A stretch of 64,000 nt of DNA. Source: Streptococcus oralis. GTDB taxonomy: Bacteria; Bacillota; Bacilli; Lactobacillales; Streptococcaceae. This document shows, piece after piece, positions 53,990 through 62,011 of the stretch; the stretch's first letter is position 1, and each line of letters opens with the position of its first letter. The notes below the pieces were generated by a model. It was not told the DNA's origin and searched no databases. It saw nothing but the letters and a program-made list of their open reading frames with translations. The stretch spans positions 579,001 through 643,000 of the forward strand of contig NZ_CP079724.1 of assembly GCF_019334565.1 (NCBI RefSeq), given 5' to 3'. The position numbers and the translations under genes are program-made.

Positions 53990-55705
53990 ATGCATAGAAA
54001 AACAGTGATTGATTTTAGGGCTTTGGGGGAGAGATATACCTTCACTCAGCCTATCAAAGAGTTAAAAACGAGAGATTTATCAGAAGTGGCAGACTTGCTG
54101 GCACAAGTGGAAAGCTACCAAGAGCAAGGGTATTATGTGGTGGGTTATGTCAGTTACGAGGCTTCACCTGCATTTGAGGAGAAATTAGCAGTTCATAAAG
54201 CTCCTTTACTGGCAGAGTATCTGCTATATTTTACAGTTCATGATAGGGTAGAAACATCGCCTATTCCTCTGACTTATGAGGAAGTAGATCTGCCTTCAAA
54301 GTGGCAGGAAGAAACATCTGCAGAGAACTATGAAAAGGCTATTGCCCAGATTCACCATCATTTGCGTCAGGGAGACACCTATCAGGTCAACTACACCGTC
54401 CAACTCAAGCAGGACTTAAGTGACAATCCTTTTGCCATCTACAATCGTATGGTGGTAGAGCAGGAGGCGGGCTACAATGCCTATGTGGAACATGACGAGA
54501 TGGCAGTGATTTCCATGAGCCCAGAGCTCTTTTTTGAGCAAAATGACCGGGAATTAACGACTCGCCCAATGAAGGGAACAACCCAGCGGGGAGTGACTGA
54601 CCAAGAAGACCTTGCCCAAGCTAGCTGGTTGGAGCAGGATTCTAAAAATCGCTCTGAAAATATGATGATTGTAGATCTCTTGCGCAACGATATGAACCGT
54701 ATTTCTGAGGTGGGGAGTGAGCACGTGGAGCGTCTGTGTCAGGTGGAGCAGTATTCGACCGTTTGGCAGATGACTTCTACCATCAAGAGTCAGTTGCGAC
54801 CGGATGTGGACCTAGTTGAAATCTTCCGTTCGCTCTTTCCATGTGGTTCCATAACGGGAGCACCGAAAATTGCGACCATGGAAATCATCAAGGACTTGGA
54901 GCCCCAACCCAGAGGAGTTTACTGTGGAACGATTGGTCTCTTGCTTCCAAATGGGAGACGGATTTTTAATGTCGCCATTCGGACCATTCAACTGCATCAA
55001 GGGAAAGCCATATATGGAGTGGGTGGTGGCATTACTTGGGATAGTACTTGGGAATCTGAATACCGAGAGGTTCATCAAAAGGCGGCTGTTCTCTATCGTA
55101 AACAAGCACGTTTCCAATTGATTACAACTGGAAAAATCAGCCAGAAGAACTTGCTGTTTGAAGAACAACATCTGGAAAGACTGAGAAAAGCAAGTCGGTA
55201 TTTTGCCTATCCTTTTGATCCAGAAAACCTGAGACAAAAGATAGAGGAAGAGTGCCAAGTTTGTGATGTTAATCAAGACTACCGTATGCGAATCACCCTC
55301 AGCAAATCTGGAGAGATAGAGCTCAGTCGCCAAATCTTAAGCCCCCTTAGTCCAAGCTTCTGCAAAGCAAAACTTTGTCTGCAAGAAGCTGATTTGCAGC
55401 AAGCATTTACCTACTTCAAAACCACTCACAGACCGCACTTAAGTCTAGGTAAACAGGAAATCATTTACCATAATGTGGCAGGAGAGCTATTAGAAACATC
55501 TATCGGGAATCTAGTTCTGAAAATTGCTGGAAAACTTTACACACCGCCTACCAGTCTAGGAATTTTGCCAGGAATTTATCGTCAGCATTTGCTGGAAAGA
55601 GGACAGGTAGAGGAAAAAGTCTTGACTTTGGCAGACTTGAACCAAGTGGAGACTATCTATGGCTGTAACGCAGTCAGAGGTTTGTATGAGTTGGAAGTGA
55701 TATGA
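53990..55705 (+). CDS. pabB: Aminodeoxychorismate synthase I fused to aminodeoxychorismate lyase (PabB-PabC)
   Basis: 571 residues. The first ~370 are a chorismate-binding domain (GDTYQVNYTVQLKQ, MSPELFFEQ, RPMKGTTQRG, SKNRSENMMIVDLLRND, FPCGSITGAPKI). The last ~200 form a class IV PLP lyase domain (NLLFEEQHLERLRKASRYF, FKTTHRPHLS, NVAGELLETSIGNL, PGIYRQHLLERG). Together with a PabA amidotransferase encoded elsewhere, it makes p-aminobenzoate for folate. The two steps on one chain are known in several bacteria. The thyA gene 4 kb away also belongs to folate metabolism. Confidence 0.92.
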   Translation: MHRKTVIDFRALGERYTFTQPIKELKTRDLSEVADLLAQVESYQEQGYYVVGYVSYEASPAFEEKLAVHKAPLLAEYLLYFTVHDRVETSPIPLTYEEVDLPSKWQEETSAENYEKAIAQIHHHLRQGDTYQVNYTVQLKQDLSDNPFAIYNRMVVEQEAGYNAYVEHDEMAVISMSPELFFEQNDRELTTRPMKGTTQRGVTDQEDLAQASWLEQDSKNRSENMMIVDLLRNDMNRISEVGSEHVERLCQVEQYSTVWQMTSTIKSQLRPDVDLVEIFRSLFPCGSITGAPKIATMEIIKDLEPQPRGVYCGTIGLLLPNGRRIFNVAIRTIQLHQGKAIYGVGGGITWDSTWESEYREVHQKAAVLYRKQARFQLITTGKISQKNLLFEEQHLERLRKASRYFAYPFDPENLRQKIEEECQVCDVNQDYRMRITLSKSGEIELSRQILSPLSPSFCKAKLCLQEADLQQAFTYFKTTHRPHLSLGKQEIIYHNVAGELLETSIGNLVLKIAGKLYTPPTSLGILPGIYRQHLLERGQVEEKVLTLADLNQVETIYGCNAVRGLYELEVI

Positions 55706-55759
55706 TTATGAATTTTTTAATTAAGTTTTAGATTTATTTCTGAATATTTAATATTTGAT

Positions 55760-55789
55760 TTGAAAGAAAAATTAAAAATATGGTATACT
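55760..55789 (+). promoter_or_regulatory. Promoter of choline-binding protein gene
   Basis: TTGAAA (55760-55765), 18-nt spacer, TGG-TATACT (-10 at 55784-55789, extended). Confidence 0.6.
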
Positions 55790-55825
55790 AATAAGTATAA
55801 ATCATTAAAAACAATGGAGATTTTT

Positions 55826-58306
55826 ATGAAAAAATCAAAAAAAATTTTAGTAACCAGCTTAGCAACTGCAACACTGGGACTTATTGCATTATCAGATACA
55901 ACTGGAGACTTTCCTTTTTCGGCTCAGCATGTTTCTGCTCAAGAAAAGGATGCATCTAAAAATGGTAAGGTTGTAAAAGAGAATACAACTTCGGCGCCAA
56001 ATCAAGCTGAAAAATCAAAAACACCAGCGCAAAATCCTGCTGAGAAACCAAAAACACCAGCACCGAAACCAGAACCAAAACCAGCGCCAAAGCCAGCGCC
56101 GAAACCAGCTGAGAAACCGAAAACACCAGCTCAAAAACCTGCTGAGAAACCTAAAAATACAAGTCCTAAAGAGGATAAGTCCAAATCTACAGCTCAGTCT
56201 GGTTGGGTAGGCTCATCGTACTATCAAAATGGTACTAAAGTTATAAATAAGTGGATTTTTGATAAAAAAGCTAATTCTTATTTCTATCTAAATGCTTCGG
56301 GAAACTATGTCCAAAATGCTTGGGTAGGCAATTACTATCTTAAATCAGATGGTAAAATGGCCAAGAACGAATGGATTTATGATAAAAACTATGGGTCATA
56401 CTATTATCTAACAGGAGAAGGCAGCTACGCTCGCAACACATGGGTAGGTAATTACTATCTCAAATCAAATGGGAAGAGAGCTAAAAATGAATGGATTTAT
56501 GACAATAACTATGGGTCATACTATTATTTAACAGGAGAAGGCAGCTACGCTCGCAACACATGGATAGGCAATTACTATCTTAAATCAGATGGTAAGATGG
56601 CTAAAGCTGAGTGGATTTATGACAAAAACTATGGATCCTATTATTATCTAACAGCAGAAGGCAGCTACGCTCGCAACAAATGGGTAGGCAATTACTATCT
56701 AAAATCAGATGGTAAGATGGCCAAAAATGAATGGGTAGATGGTGGTCGTTATTATGTAGGAGACGATGGTCTGTGGCAACCAAAACCAGCGCCAAAGCCA
56801 GCACCAAAACCAGCTGAGAAACCGAAAACACCAGCACAAAAACCAGCTGAGAAACCGAAAACACCAGCACAAAAACCTGCTGAGAAACCGAAAACACCAG
56901 CACAAAAACCAGCTGAGAAACCGAAAACACCAGCACAAAAACCAGCTGAGAAACCGAAAACACCAGCTCAAAAACCTGCTGAGAAACCAAAAACACCAGC
57001 ACAAAAACCAGCTGAGAAACCAAAAACACCAGCACAAAAACCAGCTGAGAAACCGAAAACACCAGCACAAAAACCTGCTGAGAAACCGAAAACACCAGCA
57101 CAAAAACCTGCTGAAAAAGCTAAAGAAACAACTCCTAAACAGGATAAATCACAATCTAAAGTTCAGTCTGGCTGGGTAGGAAATTACTACCTCAAATCAG
57201 ATGGAAAGAGAGCTAAAAATGAATGGGTAGATGGTGGTCGTTATTATGTTGATTCTGATGGAAAAAAGGTTAAAAGTGACTGGATTTATGATAAAAACTA
57301 TGGATCCTATTATTATCTAACAGCAGACGGCAGCTACGCTCGCAACAAATGGGTAGGAAATTATTACCTCAAATCAGATGGGAAGATGGCCAAGAATGAA
57401 TGGGTAGATGGTGGCCGTTATTATGTTGAATCAGACGGTAAAATGGCTAAGGACAAATGGGTAGATGGTGGTCGTTACTATGTAGGATACGATGGTGTGT
57501 GGCAACCAAAACCAGCAGCCGGGAATCCATACTCAGCAGCTTTAAAGACAGCACAAGCATATAATAGGATTCATTTGTCAAAAAAAAGAATTTATGAGAT
57601 GTTAATTTTTGAAGGTTTTAATAGTGACACTGCACAATATGCTATCAATCATTTGCAAGCAGACTATAAGGCGAATGCCTTAGCTAAAGCAATAGGATAC
57701 CGAAAAAATAGCAATTTCTCAAAAACGAAAATTTATGACTGGCTAACTTCTCCTAGTATTGACAAATTTACCAAAGAAGAAGCCAACTATGCTATTCAAA
57801 AACTTAATCTACCATCAGAAGGCAGCTATCCTCGCAATAAATGGGTAGGATACTATTATTATAAATCAGATGGAAAGTTAGCCAAGAATGAATGGGTAGA
57901 TGGCGGTCGTTACTATGTTGAATCAGACGGTAAAATGGCTAGGGATAAATGGGTAGATGGTGGTCGTTACTATGTAGGATACGATGGTGTGTGGCAACCA
58001 AAACCAGCAGCTGGGAATCCATACTCAGCAGCTTTAAAGACAGCACAAGCATATAATAGGATTCATTTGTCAAAAAAAAGAATTTATGAGATGTTAATTT
58101 TTGAAGGTTTTAATAGTGACACTGCACAATATGCTATCAATCATTTGCAAGCAGACTATAAGGCGAATGCCTTAGCTAAAGCAAGAGGATACCGAAAACA
58201 TAACAATTTCTCAAAAACGAAAATTTATGACTGGCTAACTTCTCCTAGTATTGACAAATTTACCAAAGAAGAAGCCGACTATGCCATTCAACATTTAGGT
58301 GACTAA
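55826..58306 (+). CDS. Choline-binding surface protein with Ltp-type domains (CbpL-like)
   Basis: 826 residues from the ATG at 55826 (TGGAGAT upstream). Signal peptide ~1-42 (cleavage after HVSA). Layout: Pro/Lys linker; choline-binding repeats (~125-320, units like WVGNYYLKSDGKMAKNEW and YGSYYYLT); nine exact PAEKPKTPAQK units (329-427); a second CW block (~445-560); and two copies of an Ltp (lipoprotein-Ltp/HeH-like) module starting at 567 and 731, with CW units between. No LPXTG: it should be held on phosphocholine of teichoic acids. It corresponds in place and type to pneumococcal CbpL, an adhesin. Confidence 0.85.
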   Translation: MKKSKKILVTSLATATLGLIALSDTTGDFPFSAQHVSAQEKDASKNGKVVKENTTSAPNQAEKSKTPAQNPAEKPKTPAPKPEPKPAPKPAPKPAEKPKTPAQKPAEKPKNTSPKEDKSKSTAQSGWVGSSYYQNGTKVINKWIFDKKANSYFYLNASGNYVQNAWVGNYYLKSDGKMAKNEWIYDKNYGSYYYLTGEGSYARNTWVGNYYLKSNGKRAKNEWIYDNNYGSYYYLTGEGSYARNTWIGNYYLKSDGKMAKAEWIYDKNYGSYYYLTAEGSYARNKWVGNYYLKSDGKMAKNEWVDGGRYYVGDDGLWQPKPAPKPAPKPAEKPKTPAQKPAEKPKTPAQKPAEKPKTPAQKPAEKPKTPAQKPAEKPKTPAQKPAEKPKTPAQKPAEKPKTPAQKPAEKPKTPAQKPAEKPKTPAQKPAEKAKETTPKQDKSQSKVQSGWVGNYYLKSDGKRAKNEWVDGGRYYVDSDGKKVKSDWIYDKNYGSYYYLTADGSYARNKWVGNYYLKSDGKMAKNEWVDGGRYYVESDGKMAKDKWVDGGRYYVGYDGVWQPKPAAGNPYSAALKTAQAYNRIHLSKKRIYEMLIFEGFNSDTAQYAINHLQADYKANALAKAIGYRKNSNFSKTKIYDWLTSPSIDKFTKEEANYAIQKLNLPSEGSYPRNKWVGYYYYKSDGKLAKNEWVDGGRYYVESDGKMARDKWVDGGRYYVGYDGVWQPKPAAGNPYSAALKTAQAYNRIHLSKKRIYEMLIFEGFNSDTAQYAINHLQADYKANALAKARGYRKHNNFSKTKIYDWLTSPSIDKFTKEEADYAIQHLGD
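56810..57106 (+). repeat. Nine tandem 33-bp units encoding PAEKPKTPAQK
   Basis: Nine in-frame units with only silent differences (CCA/CCT for Pro, CCG/CCA before AAAACA, GCA/GCT), followed by a diverged tenth unit (PAEKAKETTPK). One further unit and a partial one occur earlier, from 56104. Suited to slippage and length variation. Confidence 0.95.
57346..58306 (+). repeat. Tandem ~492-bp duplication (CW units plus Ltp module)
   Basis: The stretch from about 57346 recurs 492 bp later to the gene end. Landmarks: CCATACTCAGCAGC at 57527 and 58019. The Ltp parts are nearly identical, while the CW parts at the junction have diverged more. The copy shift is 164 codons, keeping frame. Confidence 0.92.
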
Positions 58307-58365
58307 TTTTTACAAATAGTGAAGCAAATGAGATGTTTTAATTTTGGCTTGTAGCCTGCAAACCT

Positions 58366-58394
58366 TTGCACAAAAGAGACGATTTTGTTATACT
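58366..58394 (+). promoter_or_regulatory. glcK promoter
   Basis: TTGCAC (58366-58371), 17-nt spacer, TATACT (58389-58394). Confidence 0.65.
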
Positions 58395-58431
58395 ATATCT
58401 GTAAGCATTTTCAATTAAAAAGGAGAAGACG

Positions 58432-59391
58432 ATGAGTCAAAAGATTATTGGGATTGACCTTGGTGGAACATCTATTAAGTTTGCAATTTTAACTCAAGAG
58501 GGAGAAATCCAAGAAAAATGGTCTATCAAGACCAATATTTTGGACGAAGGAAGCCATATCGTAGATGATATGATCGAGTCTATTCAACATCGTTTGGACT
58601 TGCTTGGATTGTCAGCTACGGATTTCCGAGGTATTGGAATGGGATCACCTGGTGTGGTAGACCGTGAAAAAGGAACTGTTATCGGTGCCTACAACCTAAA
58701 CTGGAAAACCCTTCAACCGATTAAAGAAAAGATTGAAAAAGCCTTGGGGATTCCATTCTTCATTGATAATGATGCCAACGTAGCTGCTCTTGGTGAGCGC
58801 TGGATGGGTGCTGGTGAAAACCAACCAGACGTTGTCTTTATGACACTTGGTACTGGTGTTGGTGGTGGTATCGTGGCAGAAGGCAAATTGCTTCACGGTG
58901 TCGCTGGTGCGGCAGGAGAACTTGGTCATATCACTGTTGACTTTGACCAACCAATCGCTTGTACTTGTGGTAAGAAAGGCTGTCTTGAGACAGTTGCTTC
59001 TGCAACAGGGATTGTCAACTTGACACGTCGTTATGCAGATGAATACGAAGGCGATGCGGCTTTGAAACGCTTGATCGACGACGGTGAAGAAGTAACAGCC
59101 AAAACTGTCTTTGACCTTGCAAAAGAAGGGGACGACCTTGCCTTGATCGTTTACCGTAACTTCTCACGTTACTTGGGAATCGCTTGTGCCAACATCGGCT
59201 CTATCCTCAACCCTTCAACAATCGTTATCGGTGGTGGGGTGTCAGCTGCGGGAGAATTCCTTCTACAAGGTGTTCAAAAGGTTTATGACGAAAATACCTT
59301 CCCACAAGTACGCACAACAACTAAACTAGCTCTTGCAACTCTAGGAAATGACGCTGGAGTTATCGGAGCAGCATCACTTGTATTGCAATAA
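58432..59391 (+). CDS. glcK: Glucokinase (ROK family)
   Basis: 319 residues. ATP site GIDLGGTSIKFAI, sugar site DNDANVAALGERW, LGTGVGGGIV and GELGH, and the ROK zinc motif CTCGKKGCLE. It phosphorylates free glucose, for example from disaccharide breakdown, in the cytoplasm. There is no N-terminal helix-turn-helix, so it is an enzyme, not a ROK repressor. AAAAGGAGA precedes the ATG. Confidence 0.95.
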   Translation: MSQKIIGIDLGGTSIKFAILTQEGEIQEKWSIKTNILDEGSHIVDDMIESIQHRLDLLGLSATDFRGIGMGSPGVVDREKGTVIGAYNLNWKTLQPIKEKIEKALGIPFFIDNDANVAALGERWMGAGENQPDVVFMTLGTGVGGGIVAEGKLLHGVAGAAGELGHITVDFDQPIACTCGKKGCLETVASATGIVNLTRRYADEYEGDAALKRLIDDGEEVTAKTVFDLAKEGDDLALIVYRNFSRYLGIACANIGSILNPSTIVIGGGVSAAGEFLLQGVQKVYDENTFPQVRTTTKLALATLGNDAGVIGAASLVLQ

Positions 59392-59397
59392 GATAAT

Positions 59398-59450
59398 AAA
59401 AGGAGAAAAACACTACTTTAAAGCTAGTGATTTTCCTCCTTTCTTTTTTT
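59398..59450 (+). terminator. Terminator after glcK
   Basis: AAAAGGAG-AAAAA-CACTA ... TAGTG-ATTTT-CCTCCTTT with an internal mismatch, followed by CTTTTTTT. Confidence 0.75.
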
Positions 59451-59489
59451 ATGCTATACTAGTTAAGACTATAAATGAGGTGAGAGTAA

Positions 59490-60329
59490 ATGACAAAAGC
59501 AGATACGATTTTTAAAGAGAATATTGAACGAATCCTCAAAGACGGCGTCTTTTCTGAACAAGCACGTCCCAAGTACAAGGATGGGACTGTTGCCAACTCC
59601 AAGTACGTAACGGGTGCCTTTGCGGAGTATGATTTGTCTAAAGGGGAATTTCCCATCATAACCTTGCGTCCCATTGCGATCAAATCCGCCATCAAGGAAG
59701 TACTCTGGATTTACCAAGATCAGTCTAATAGTCTAGAAGTTCTCAATGATAAGTACAATGTTCACTACTGGAATGACTGGGAAGTGGGAGATACGGGAAC
59801 CATTGGTGAGCGCTATGGGGCGGTCGTTAAGAAACATGACATCATCAATAAGATTCTCAAACAATTGGAAGCCAACCCTTGGAACCGTCGAAATATCATC
59901 TCGCTCTGGGATTACCAAGCTTTTGAGGAGACAGATGGTCTTCTTCCATGCGCCTTTCAGACCATGTTTGATGTCCGTCGGGTTGATGGGGACATCTATC
60001 TGGATGCGACCTTGACCCAGCGTTCGAATGATATGCTGGTGGCCCACCACATCAATGCTATGCAGTATGTGGCTCTTCAAATGATGATTGCCAAGCATTT
60101 CGGATGGAAGGTTGGGAAGTTCTTCTACTTCATCAACAACCTTCATATCTATGATAATCAGTTTGAACAAGCAGAGGAATTGCTCCGCCGTGAGCCATCA
60201 AACTGCCAACCACGCTTGGTTTTAAATGTTCCTGATGGGACCAATTTCTTTGATATCAGAGCGGAGGACTTTGAGTTAGTTGACTATGATCCAGTCAAGC
60301 CACAACTGAAGTTTGATTTGGCTATTTAA
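59490..60329 (+). CDS. thyA: Thymidylate synthase
   Basis: 279 residues. Catalytic Cys in [15 protein letters not shown], dUMP phosphate site [22 protein letters not shown], and [13 protein letters not shown]. It methylates dUMP using methylene-tetrahydrofolate, producing dihydrofolate, which links it to the PabB folate branch upstream. GAGGTGAG precedes the ATG; an extended -10 TGCTATACT lies at about 59452-59460. Followed by a perfect 18-bp stem-loop. Confidence 0.96.
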   Translation: MTKADTIFKENIERILKDGVFSEQARPKYKDGTVANSKYVTGAFAEYDLSKGEFPIITLRPIAIKSAIKEVLWIYQDQSNSLEVLNDKYNVHYWNDWEVGDTGTIGERYGAVVKKHDIINKILKQLEANPWNRRNIISLWDYQAFEETDGLLPCAFQTMFDVRRVDGDIYLDATLTQRSNDMLVAHHINAMQYVALQMMIAKHFGWKVGKFFYFINNLHIYDNQFEQAEELLRREPSNCQPRLVLNVPDGTNFFDIRAEDFELVDYDPVKPQLKFDLAI

Positions 60330-60357
60330 GAAAAATGTAAATATCCTTCTATGACTA

Positions 60358-60404
60358 ACACCTCATAAGTTAGACAGAAAAATCTAACTTATGAGGTGTT
60401 TTCT
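60358..60404 (+). terminator. thyA terminator, perfect 18-bp stem
   Basis: AACACCTCATAAGTTAGA (60358-60375) is exactly complementary to TCTAACTTATGAGGTGTT, with loop CAGAAAAA and TTCTT after it. Confidence 0.85.
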
Positions 60405-60453
60405 TATGTTGTAATTTATGAGGATAAAGTTCAAATTTATAATCTGCAAAAGC

Positions 60454-60495
60454 AGGCTTTTCGTCAACTGTAGTGGTCTAGCGAAAAGCCTTTTT
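60454..60495 (+). terminator. Second hairpin with T-run
   Basis: AGGCTTTTCG (60454-60463) / CGAAAAGCCT (60482-60491), 18-nt loop, then TTTT. It is terminator-like but has no obvious gene of its own; may end a small RNA or residual transcript. Confidence 0.6.
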
Positions 60496-60692
60496 AAGAC
60501 AGGTATAGGAGTCATTGTGCTGACTATAGTTAAACTTTTTCGGACTAAGCATATCCTTCTGTCTGTTAGGACGAGTGTAAGGAGAGATAGGAGTGATGTC
60601 TTAATTCAGTAAGAACTTAAGTTTAATGGGAGTTTTGTAACTGGAATTCGCGATAATGTAAGAAAGTTTGATGTTTTCTATCTAGCTAAAGA

Positions 60693-60731
60693 GGGCAGGC
60701 AATACCTGACTGTTACGTACATTACCTGCCT
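60693..60731 (-). terminator. Probable terminator of the SHP transcript
   Basis: On the minus strand GGCAGGTAAT pairs with ATTGCCTGCC across a ~19-nt loop, then CTCTTT. It lies ~75 nt after the SHP stop codon. Confidence 0.5.
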
Positions 60732-60804
60732 CCAAACTATAAGCCGGCGCTCAGCAGTACTTATCGATGAGCAGTCTAGGCAAAACTCTCCTTAGAAATT
60801 AAGA

Positions 60805-60876
60805 TTATCCAACTCCGATAATAATAATTCCTTCTAGTAAAAAGAGTAGGAGTGGTAATATTTTTTGTTTTTTCAT
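60805..60876 (-). CDS. shp: Short hydrophobic peptide (SHP) pheromone precursor
   Basis: Minus-strand gene of 23 codons: ATG at 60876-60874, TAA at 60807-60805, with GTGAGGA upstream. The product starts MKKQKILPLLL and ends EGIIIIGVG: a basic N-terminus, hydrophobic core, an acidic residue before the mature tail, and a Val-Gly end. This is the SHP pattern (compare the known tail EGIIVIVVG of S. thermophilus). SHPs are exported, processed to the C-terminal 8-9 residues, reimported by the Ami permease and bound by the adjacent Rgg. Divergent from the Rgg gene, as is normal for these pairs. Confidence 0.9.
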   Translation of the reverse strand: MKKQKILPLLLFLLEGIIIIGVG

Positions 60877-60902
60877 GTGTAATCCTCACTTTTTTTTTTT
60901 TT

Positions 60903-60908
60903 ATTATA
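60903..60908 (-). promoter_or_regulatory. -10 element of the SHP promoter
   Basis: TATAAT on the minus strand (60908-60903). No -35 is recognisable at the expected position, as expected for a promoter dependent on an activator; predicted start about 60896. Confidence 0.55.
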
Positions 60909-60930
60909 TGTTATTATTGGGGTGAATAAA

Positions 60931-60946
60931 ATATATTCCCATATAT
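60931..60946. promoter_or_regulatory. Candidate Rgg operator
   Basis: ATATAT-TCCC-ATATAT, an inverted repeat centred about 43 bp upstream of the predicted SHP start, between the SHP and Rgg genes, in the position where Rgg activators bind. The match to published Rgg boxes is not established. Confidence 0.45.
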
Positions 60947-60964
60947 GCGTGATGGAGGTTCAGA

Positions 60965-61855
60965 ATGAAAAATTTTGGAGAAATTTTTAAAAAGTTTAGA
61001 GAATCAAGAGGATTGCGGTTAAAGGATCTCACGAAGGCTGGTATATCAACATCTCAGCTTTCACGTTTCGAAAAAGGAGAAACGGATTTAACCATTTCAA
61101 AGTTTATACATATTCTAAATGAAATTAACATGCCAATTGATGAATTTATGTATGCCGTTCATGATTTTCATCGTGATGAACTAAATGAACTATTAGCTCA
61201 GGTTAGGAAATGTGTAACGACTCGCGACATTGAAGGGATGAAGAGATTGTTGATATCTCAAATGGAAAATGAAGGAAAACGAGAGAAATTTCATCATATA
61301 AATACCATTTTAGTTAAAATTCGCCTTCAGGATTTATCGGGAGAAAAATACTATAATGAAACAGATTTGGATGATTTAACCGATTATCTATTTGGTGTTG
61401 AATATTGGGGATATTATGAATTGTTGATTTTCATGAATACTTTGGATGTTCTAAAACATGATGTTTTTATGGTTTTAGCAAGAGAAATGTCTAGACGATC
61501 AGATTTTTATAAAGAAATTCCTATTAATCGACGCCTGATTTCAACCATGTTGCTTAATGCTTATATTACCTGTATTGAAAAGAAAAAGTTTATGGATGCT
61601 TTGTATTTTGAAAAACAATTGAAACAATGCTTTTTTATCGAGACAGAAATTTATGAAAGACTCATTTTTCTCTATGCTCAAAACCTTTATCGCTATCAAA
61701 AAAACGGAAATAAGATTGCAATTATTGAAATGAAAAAATGTATTGGAGCAATAAAATTAGCAGGCAGTAACCACTTAGCAAAGATTTATGAAGGACATTT
61801 AAAAAAAGTTTTAGGGGAGGACAGTCGTCAAGCAGATATGGGAAAGAAATTGTGA
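60965..61855 (+). CDS. rgg: Rgg-family quorum-sensing transcriptional regulator
   Basis: 296 residues, typical for Rgg. N-terminal XRE helix-turn-helix (~residues 5-60, FRESRGLRLKDLTKAGISTSQ, SRFEKGETDLTISKF), then a ~220-residue helical TPR-like domain that binds the peptide pheromone (WGYYELLIFMNTLDVL, SRRSDFYKEI). ATGGAGGTT precedes the ATG. With the SHP encoded divergently it should sense cell density and activate both the SHP gene and the RiPP genes downstream. Base composition of this whole cluster is more AT-rich than thyA and glcK, which hints at transfer. Confidence 0.92.
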   Translation: MKNFGEIFKKFRESRGLRLKDLTKAGISTSQLSRFEKGETDLTISKFIHILNEINMPIDEFMYAVHDFHRDELNELLAQVRKCVTTRDIEGMKRLLISQMENEGKREKFHHINTILVKIRLQDLSGEKYYNETDLDDLTDYLFGVEYWGYYELLIFMNTLDVLKHDVFMVLAREMSRRSDFYKEIPINRRLISTMLLNAYITCIEKKKFMDALYFEKQLKQCFFIETEIYERLIFLYAQNLYRYQKNGNKIAIIEMKKCIGAIKLAGSNHLAKIYEGHLKKVLGEDSRQADMGKKL

Positions 61856-61877
61856 CTGAACTATTGAATGATATAAT
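61850..61877 (+). promoter_or_regulatory. RiPP operon promoter
   Basis: TTGTGA (61850-61855), 16-nt spacer, TATAAT (61872-61877), just at the end of rgg. The weak -35 could be assisted by Rgg. Confidence 0.5.
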
Positions 61878-61906
61878 CATATCATCAAATAAAGGAGGAC
61901 AATAAA

Positions 61907-62011
61907 ATGGATAATCTCAAAATTATCGATTTGGAAGAATTACTAGCCAATAAATCAGCCTATGTTATTCATGATTGCGGCCCTAGTCATTCTTGTGGTG
62001 GAGGTCGGTAA
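61907..62011 (+). CDS. gggA: RiPP precursor peptide, GGG/streptosactin type
   Basis: 34 codons from ATG 61907 (AAAGGAGGAC upstream) to TAA 62009-62011. The leader MDNLKIIDLEELLANKSAY is acidic and helical; the core VIHDCGPSHSCGGGR has Cys24 and Cys30 and a triple Gly. It fits the GGG group of Rgg/SHP-regulated streptococcal radical SAM peptides, whose product streptosactin is described as a sactipeptide with two small non-nested thioether rings. Predicted cross-links: Cys24 to Ser27 and Cys30 to Gly33 alpha carbons. Too short for ordinary gene callers. Confidence 0.9.
   Translation: MDNLKIIDLEELLANKSAYVIHDCGPSHSCGGGR

Larger units (their letters stand above)
60330..60804 (+). other. Non-coding region between thyA and the SHP gene
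   Basis: It contains the thyA terminator (60358-60404), a second hairpin with a T-run (60454-60495) and a GC-rich hairpin serving the SHP transcript (60693-60731). The rest shows no credible gene: the 64-codon frame at 60418 lacks a ribosome binding site and has unlikely composition. It may be decayed accessory sequence. Confidence 0.5.

Noticed and set aside
56601-57103. Long minus-strand and +2 frames (up to 166 codons) across the choline-binding protein repeats
   Set aside because: They arise because the 33-bp unit is open in several frames; the products are monotonous (VLVFSVSQLVF-type) with no ribosome binding site.
60418-60612. 64-codon plus-strand frame between thyA and the SHP gene
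   Set aside because: No ribosome binding site, runs through a terminator-like hairpin, and composition does not look like a protein.
61962-62010. N-terminal membrane helix of the radical SAM protein (MLFMIAALVILVVEV)
   Set aside because: It is the out-of-frame reading of the precursor core codons, not a real transmembrane segment; the true start is probably further downstream.
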